This document shows, in pieces, positions 39,901 to 48,900 of a stretch of DNA of 64,000 nt. Origin of the DNA: Symsagittifera roscoffensis (taxonomy: Eukaryota > Xenacoelomorpha > Acoela > Convolutidae). Below the pieces are notes generated by a model. That model had not been told where the DNA came from. It worked only from the letters and a program-made list of their open reading frames with translations, and searched no databases. Both the position numbers and the translations under genes were made by a program. Location of the stretch: contig NC_087068.1 in NCBI RefSeq assembly GCF_963678635.1, forward strand, positions 59,644,872 through 59,708,871, given 5' to 3'. Within the stretch, counting starts at the first letter, position 1, and every line of letters begins with the position of its first letter.

Positions 39901-42900
39901 TCTCCGAAATTCTCAACCAAAATTTTACCCCAAAAATGGGTAATTTTGGCTTTTTTCAATTAATCAAGAATTACGCTGAAACTACTTTGATAATTGATAA
40001 GAATATTGTATCATTAGAAGCCTCATACGCAGCCCAACAAAGTTTAAGAAGGGTTAACTCTCCAACGATTTGCGCAAATTTTGTAAAATTTGTTTTTAAG
40101 CAAAGATTCTGGGTTTTAGATAGTAACAATCACATTTATTGATTATCAAGTGAAAATTTTTTTCTCTTATACTGGTTAACTGGTTTTTGGAGATTTATAC
40201 CTTCTTAAACTTTGTTGAGCTGCGTAAGAGGCTTCTAATGATATAATATTCTTATCAATTATCAAAGTAGTTTCAGCGTAATTCTTGATTAATTGAAAAA
40301 AGCCAAAATGACCCATTTTTGAGGTAAAATTTTGGTTGAGAATCTCAGAGAAAAAACTACACAATATGAATTCTGATGAAATTCTAAGCAACTTTTGTTC
40401 TGTTCACTTTTTGTCTAATCTTGACCCAATTTGAGAAAAACGCGTTTGAAAATTCAAGTTTTGTCCGGATAATTTAAATCAGCACTGTAATCAGCCTTCA
40501 ATTTGGAAAAGGAATTTGAATTGAACTTGAAATCACCAAATCAAATAAGAGCAGGATCAAATTATGACTTTTTTCCTAAAAAAAAATCAGCACGGCCTAA
40601 CTATTCACTAAAACCATTGACCCTCAAACATGCCAACTAGTTAACCTGTCGGAGCTCTTGGCCTGTGTGATGCGAATGAGTGGAACTAGAAGAGCAGTGG
40701 ACATCTTGAGGAAGACGGCCTTGAGTTTGATGACACTGGAGGGGTCTCTCTTGATGAGAGTCTGCATGGAGGGGATGTACTGGTGCATTAGAGTGCCCCA
40801 CGCATAGGAGAGGTCCATGATACTCTCCACAGCAGACAGATAGTCCTGCTTGACATTGATGATGCGCAACATCTGCGCCAACTGCTGCCTACAACCACAC
40901 TAGCCTCACAATTAATAACACTAATTATCCACTAGGGAAAGGACAACTAACATCATAGCTGTCCAGCTTATACAGAAGCGCTGGTGAGCCTCATTAGGAA
41001 TTACAAACAATTCTTGGCTCATTTTTCTTGACTCAGAATTGTTGCCTCAACACACAATTGCATAGTAAGATCGTTTTAGAATATAACTCACACGACTTTT
41101 CAGAACTTATAGCCCCGGGTATTCCAAGGAAGTAACTTAAAGCTAAATATATAGACCTAATCGTGTTTCGTACGGACCTTTTTAGGTTTCCTTACATGAT
41201 AGATGCAATGTTTCTTAAAGTTTTCCTAAACAATTTTAACATAGCCAACAGACAGTTAGAAAAGTGTAGACGAAATCAAGGATCTGTTCGAACACGTTGC
41301 AACTTTCAAATTAAAAGAACTTAACCTGCTTGAAAAAAAAAACTGGAGCAATAGGAAATTTTTTCCACTCGGAATTCACAAAACTGAAGTCCAATTTTGA
41401 ATCTAGAACTAATTCACGTTCTCTTAATTGGAGAACGTAACTTGAATTCCTTTTAACAAAAGAAAAGGAGTGAACTCAAAAAGACATCAAATGTCAAAAG
41501 GCGAAAAATCATATTTGAGCCTGGAAAATTTTTCCTAAAAAAGAAAGCAAAAAATCATCACGATCTTCATGAATGCCTTCGCTACATTGATTGACAATTG
41601 AAAATTCATGCCTGGTGTCATTGAGGAACTGTTTGACGTATAGGTTGGACTCCAACTGGTGGAACTCCTGCACCTCCTCCAGAGCCTGGCTGAGCTGCTG
41701 GATGTTCCTGCCTGCAGCCACCCACTCCTCGTGATTCAGAGCTGCTATCTGCGACTTCACCTTAAATACACACCTATAATTGCAAGCCAAGCTTAGTTAC
41801 TATTTTTCTCTTCCCATCTGATAGTCATTCAATGCATAGTCCGACACGATGAAATAAACAGGCTTAATTAACAAAAACTTCCCTCGTGTTATTTTTAAGA
41901 TATACCAAATAAACCATTTTCAGCAAGGGCAAGCGACAGTGAAGGAGTTTCAAATGAGTTCGCAAGATCGAAGAACATCTTGATACATTATAGCCAAGAA
42001 GCACTAATTGCAACAAAACACTTCATTCGAAATGCGCCACTAGTTCTCCCCCAGAAAAACTACGTTAAACTCATGATACAACACAAACTAAGATTGGCAA
42101 GCTACCCTACAAAAAGAGGGGGTCCAAAAGTGCCGCCTTCCAGTGGTGGACATGACAGATGTACAAACAGCCGCAAATGGCACGTACCCTACCTTCCCCA
42201 ACAGGGGAGCGCAAAAAAGCACAAAAGAGGAAAAAAGCACAAAAGAGAGTCGAAATAATTTTGAAAACCAAGTCAACACATGGTTGAAAAATTTTCAAAA
42301 AAACTCAAGGACAGCGAAAAAATTTTAGAACAATTTTCAACTTTCGATGAAAAAATATAACACGTTGAAGCGCTTTGCTCTTCAAGAATTGTTTCATCTT
42401 TCAAACATTTTGCTTGAACTTTTGAAAGCTGGATCAAAATGTAAACTTTTATTTCTAGGAAGTACATGCTTGAAGCCATCCACATTTTTCGCAACATTTC
42501 GATAGTGGAGTTTGCCTTCGTTTTAACAAAGGAAATGAGCTGAACTTAAATCTAAAAACAAAAAATCACGACCTAGAAAAAAAGGACAGTTGGAAAAGTG
42601 TTAAAGAAGCTAACTAGCAAACCATAAAAACACTCGCTTATTTTTGAAAAACCATATCAGAGTTGATAAATCCACAGCCAATAAAAAAATTCGAATAAAA
42701 AGGGCATTTTAAAAGCCTGTTGTTGACAGAATCGAAGAGTTGGTCATATGGTTCAGCTGATTTTATTAAACAAGTAGTTGGCCTGAAAAAAGTCCTATGT
42801 TCCAATTTGATAACGCTCTCTAATCATAGAGGTAATTATGTTTGCGCTCAAAGAACACATTAAATACTTGATAAAAAGGCAATTTTTAGAAAATCATTTT

Positions 42901-45900
42901 GAAAAATTTACATTCGCTTGCTGAAATGCTCCCAAATTTTTTTTGATTCTCGATTGAAAAAGTACCACTGACTACCTCAATAGATGGTCATGAGTTAATT
43001 CAAAACTATCACTGCAGGACGGTTTCACCCATATTACAATATGTTTCAGGTTAAGCATCAAAATAGCAAGCTTAGATTTTCATTGAAGGATCCACAAAAA
43101 CACAAATATTGCTTCTTTTCAATAAACTGGCCAGAGGCCTAATTCGGAGGCTAATTATTTCAGCCCCAACGCCACAAGTAGCATCAAAACGCCACAAGTA
43201 GCATCAAAACGCCACAAGTAGCATCAAAACGCCACAAGTAGCATCAAAACGCCACAAGTAGCATCAAAACGCCACAAGTAGCATCAAAACGCCACAAGTA
43301 GCATCAAAACGCCACAAGTAGCATCAAAACGCCAGAAGTAGCATCAAAACGCCACAAGTAGCATTAAAATGCTATTACCAGCATGGGTTTACAACCATCT
43401 GGTCATGTGATGGCAGGGGTGGGTTGTTACAGACACTGAAGTGACTGCCTATTAGAAGTGTACCTGTTTGAACCATCCAGTGAGGTGTTCGTTCTTGTCT
43501 ACTCTGGTGAGTGGCTTCACCCCACTGAACACGTCACTCAACTCGTCCATCCTCCCCTCACACTCACTCCTCAGTCTAGTCCAGTGACTAATCTTCTCCG
43601 CCAACAACTGCTTGAACATTCGCTTCACCTAAACACAACACTCACTAGTTCAATTAACTCTCTTCACCCAATAACTCATTTATCAATACAAAAGCAAACT
43701 TCATCCACCGCATATTTCAGAGCGTTTTAACCAATTGCCAAAACCAGGAAACTATTTTGGATCCACAAACGACATGGGGAAAATAAAAATCTGAGTTTCA
43801 AACACTTGTCAAAATAATTTTGAACCCCAAAACGACTCGGAGCAAATGAAAACGACTCGGAGCAAAATGAAAACGACTCGGAGCAAAAGAAAAAAGAAGC
43901 AGAGCTTTGCAAATTTTGGGCTGAGGAAAAACGAAAAAAAAAATAGTCAGATAAAACTGTGGCATTGTTGAAAAACATCTACAAAAAATTATGCAAGCAG
44001 TAATAAAAGTAGGTCTCTAACTGACATCTTAAACATGCCTGCACTGCATTAAAGTTCTCAGAAGATGCGCGATCAAGCCATTTAAAAATGATAACACTGT
44101 TTTCTGATTTGCTTTTTACACGCGAAAAGATATTTAATTGAACACAACCAACAAACAGTTGGAAAAGGGTCAATGAACGCAATAAAACAAAAAAAAACTA
44201 TAATAATTATTTTTTAAATCAATTTTCGAATTTCAAAAAAAAATAGATGACCTTAAAGCTCCTTAAAATTCAAGAGCAAGTAATGATTGACACTTTCTCA
44301 ATAAAATTAACCCAATTTGAGAAAATTGGATTTTTACGTACGAATATATATGGCCTTATAGCTCTTTGATTATCAAGACCAATTCATAATTGACATAACA
44401 ATTCAGGATTGAGAAAACTGGATCAGTAGTTGAAGTTTTTATTCCCCTGGGAAATCTGAAAATTAAAAACCACTTTCAAAATTAGAAGTCGATCACGTTT
44501 TTTGTGAATTTTAAGCTCTTGCTTTTCGATAGTCGAGTTTGCTTTCCTTTCAAGCAAGGAATGAACTGACCTGAGTAAAATCAAACTCAAACCGCGAAAA
44601 ATCAAATTTGCGCGCGACTTTCTCCTGAAAAAAAAAACATCACGGCCTATACAAGGATCTTCACTAGGTGTATTCTATCCTAATATGGAATGAAAAATCC
44701 AACTTTAGTCTTGAATAGCAAAACTTTCGTTAAGTACAGGAATCTACCCACTAACTTGGTGATTAAGAGTCTCAAGTTTTCACATCATTGCTAAGTGCTC
44801 TTGATAGCATTAAAGCACTAGCTACTAATCAAGCGGATACCCTTCCACACGTCTGGTCCCATTAAAAAATCATCAGTTCCTATAAAAATGAAAATCACTT
44901 CGTTCTTTACACTTAAAAACTAGCTCTGAACATTAAATGACATCTACGCGAGATTTGAATCTCAATCCTTGGACTAGTCGTCTTCCATATAGACATGTGC
45001 TACTTGCGCGAAAATTTCAAATAATGTAAATAAAACTAAAGCTAAGTTTGGGAAAGCCACAGAGATTTAGCTGTAAAATGCATAAAAACTCAAATTTTGC
45101 ATGTAATAATTTGAAATGTAAAAAACTAAAGGCAACTTCCACCAATTTTGCTTGCAACCAATTAAAATGTATAAAAACCATATTGCGCATAATTTATGCA
45201 TTTCGAAAATCTCACGAAGTATATCGAGTTGGAATAATTTTTTTCCAGCTCAATTGACGAATTAAGAAAGCATCAACTGTGTTCATTTTAATACTAACCA
45301 AAATTCAAAGCACAATATTGTAGTGCTAATGAATCATACAGATTCAAAAATGCCACCAAAAAGTGAACTTTTACTGGTTTGATAGCACCCCGTCCATCAA
45401 AAGAAACAGCTACCTTGTCAAGTAATACAGGTTAGAAAGCAGTGAAATCAAAATTTTAACACAGGCGAAGCTGCGCTTCGCAAACATAAGCAAGGAAAAT
45501 GCAAAAACAAAGTGAGTTACGGAAAAAATTTAAAACAAACCTTGAAAAAAGGTGTTTAGTTTAGGAGCATCACAATCTCACATCTCTACCACTACTGTTT
45601 GTAACTTTACTAAAACTAGCCACCAAAAAAGTAGCTATAGTTTCTATCAATTTGCCAATATTATGCAGCAAAAATTCGACCAAAAAATAGAACTATTTAA
45701 ATGTTCCAGATTTGAATATCCGACCTAATGATTAGGAGTCCCACGTCCTCGCATCTGCGCCACGGTAGCTTGGAAGTAAACTAGTGGCCCAGTTACAGTT
45801 GAACCTACCTGTTCTAATGTTTTTAACCATATATTGTACTGATACGGAAATGCGTAAATTTCCAAATTTCAAAAAAATGGACTTTACGCTAAACCCTCTT

Positions 45901-48900
45901 CTTAAGTAGGGAATTAAACGCCTACTTTTTCTTTCGATTGAAAATTTTCCCTCAGATTTGATTGGATAATTGGCGAAATAAATAAAAAAAATCCCAAAAA
46001 TCGTTCAAAAGTTTGATTTTCCTAAATCCATAAAATTTTCTCTACTTAAGCATGGAAATGGCCTCTGCTTTCCACACTCTGATTTTTAGATTGAAGATTT
46101 CTGAAACCCTGATTTTTTAGATTGAATCCTCATTATCAGATTTAATCAGTAGTTTTCGAGAATAATGACAAAATTTCTAAAAGTAAAAGTTTCAAACAAT
46201 AAGGAATTTTCCGGAAGTCCATCTCGGTTTTTCTACAAAAAAAAATAGGATTACGGGGGGAAAATATAAGCACCATGTTAGTTTAAATGAACTATCAACC
46301 TCAGAATCAGTAGGTTACATTTTGAAGAAGAAAGAAGTTTCCAAAAAAAATCAAAAATTCAAAAATTGGACATTTCCTAAGGCCATATTCTTTTTTTGAA
46401 AAGCAGGACATAGACGCTTGCACAGGGAAGATTCGCATAACTGGTTTTATTCTTTCGGTTAAACCCTTCATCTGCGATTTGGCAGGGTAATTTTTGAGAA
46501 AAGACGGAAAACTTTTAAAATTAACCAAAATCTCAAAAAATGGTCTTGTTTGAGGCCATAACTTGTTTTCTATCTCGGATTTGTGCATTTAATATTTGAG
46601 AGAATGAGAAAAATTCACAACAAATATGCGAAAAATCCTCCTATTGAAAATTACGAAGGCCATAGAACGTGAAATAAAATGAAAAGAGACTAGCGCAACA
46701 TCCAGGCACATAGAAGAGCAGCCGTTTTTTCGTTTGGTCTCATTTTGAAAATTAGCTGTAGTTTTTGAGAAAAATTGAAAGTTCATAAAAGAGCTCAAAA
46801 ATTTTCCAAAGCGAAAAAACGGAAAACAACAAATCCCATACATTTTCATGTTACATGTTTTTACAAACAGGAACTAACACTAGCCAAAAATAAAGCAAAT
46901 AAAGCAGCAACACATGCCATTATATATTTTTTGCTTAAATAAGCTGAAAAAATGATAAAATTGGTTCATACCAAAAATTCAACCAAATGGGTACTTTTAT
47001 TTGCAACTTGAGTTAGAAAAAAATATCTTCGTAATAACACACGACACTTCGCTTTTGTTCAAATCTGTAGTTCATTATCTCAAGAACCTTGAAAAATCCT
47101 TATGCGGACGAAGAAGACTAAATGCGCGAAAACTTTCAACCAATAACACCTTCAAAGTTTCACTTAATTTCCCTTTTCATTCATTTCAGATTTTCAAATA
47201 CAGAAATCTTATTGGTATTAAATATTTTAGCATTCGGTCATTCTGGCAGTGAAAATTCAGCACTGGACAAGCGCACTTACTATAAAATTTCAACAAGGGA
47301 GTGTCAAAGTCTTAGCACGGAAGCTAAGCTGCGCTTCGCAAACACTAGAGGGAAAACGACAAAAAAGCAGCTCTGTAAAGTGAAAAAATAAAAAGCAAGT
47401 CTCGAATTATTAAAACTTTTGCTACGTACCGGGTTCGTTTCGATGACCTCTAGATTTGGAGTCCCACGGCCTTCTCTCTCGGTCTTAGATGCTTAACGAT
47501 CAATAAACACTATCCACAAAAAAGCAGAGAAGAGACGCTTTGAAAATTCCATTGCTACAGATCGTGATTGTTTCAGAAGTGCCACTAATTGAGCATTTTT
47601 ATTTGCGAGTTACGTTGGAGGATAAAGAAGATTCATACTAATACATAAATCTCAAAATCAGTTGTGAAACGGTAGTCAACTCTTTGATATTTTTTATAAT
47701 TAAAACTTACCAAAAAATGAGGTTGAAAGGCTGCCGGTAAAATACGGTTTGTTGGCTAAAAATGGATGGTGAATGGACTCAACAGATATAGTGTGAGTGT
47801 TTAGATAGCGAAGGGGTTTAATTGGTGAGCGGAATTGTTGCTAAATGCCGAACTGGCTCAGAAGTTCTGTTTGAAAAGAAGAAGAGATTTGAACCTTGAG
47901 TTCCAGCTGGGCACTGTTCATGAGGAGTTCTAGCACAGCCTCGTGTGTGAAGTGTGAGTGGGTGGAGATGGTCTCCTGCACTGTCTTGTACTGCTTCATT
48001 CGGTTGGTTGCCTGTGCCATCTGAAACACACTCAACCATCTCCACTCATAACCCACATACATTACTAGACCAAGCCACTCAACAGGGGAAAGAACCAACA
48101 TACGAGCTGTTCAGCTCATCACTGAGAACCACTGCTGTGCCCCTGCTTCATTATGACTCTCAATCTCAAGGCGAGAATGAAACATCGCATATTTTGACCT
48201 TTCATGATACATACATTATCGACAAACTACAATCATTTTGACTTTCAGAGACCATCATTATGACTTTAAATTAGTCAAGTGATATTTCCACCGGGTAGTC
48301 AATCGACATTACAGCCCTGCTTCCATTGTTCAGTTGCATTTTCAAATTACTGTTTTACTTCCAAATTTTGAAATTTCTAAATCTACTACTATCTATTCGC
48401 TTTTATCTGCTACTTGTTTGCACAGCTACTGCATGATATATAAAAAAAACAGTATGAAGTATAGTGGGCAGTAGTCATATAGTCTGAATGTCTTGATATC
48501 TTATTTAACTAGTACATAATTGGGGGCCCTGTTTCGGAATAGCATAGTGAGCATATAGTTGTTGCATTGCATGTACCTTGCTGTTGTGCAGCAGCATCCA
48601 CTTGAGTGTGGTGTTTGACTCCCGGATACAGTTGAGCAGTTTGTCTCTGTTGTCCAACAGGTAGTTCACAGTCAGCACCCCCTCCTTCAGGAAGTTGTTC
48701 ACACTCACCCCACACTCGCCCATCTTCTTGTGCATCTTCAGCGACAGCCGCTTCACGTTCTCCAGCATGAGACTCTGTGCCAAAGCTAGACGAGCTGCTC
48801 TTGAACAAAACAACACAGCTGCTCTTTCTTTTCTTTTCCACCTCCCGCCAACCCCTCAACAATTGCAATAGTAGGCTCACAGAAAATGTACGGGAGTCAA

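Larger units (their letters stand above)
31539..40645 (-). other. WASHC5: WASHC5 intron 9, 9.1 kb, transposon-filled
   Basis: Contains the copia element (32593-38134), a SINE-like piece at 32225-32440, another at 38690-38860 and the pogo-like element (39748-40487). A TGCATGCATGC-type word pair at 32080-32100 is short and unremarkable. Remaining stretches have no recognisable gene. Confidence 0.65.
43629..47894 (-). other. WASHC5: WASHC5 intron 6, 4.3 kb
   Basis: Contains a three-unit repeat of aaacgactcggagcaaaa (about 43830-43890) and a long copy of the dispersed 'caacagttgg' family (44140-44660). SINE family B pieces lie at 45455-45640 and 47310-47510. No coding similarity is seen. Confidence 0.55.

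Noticed and set aside
41980-42258. 92-codon plus-strand ORF
   Set aside because: Contains [17 protein letters not shown] and a lysine-rich end, but no family match by eye and no exon signals. Kept as unexplained intronic sequence.
43171-43370. CRISPR-like array
   Set aside because: Contiguous 20-base units with no spacers in an animal intron; it is a minisatellite.
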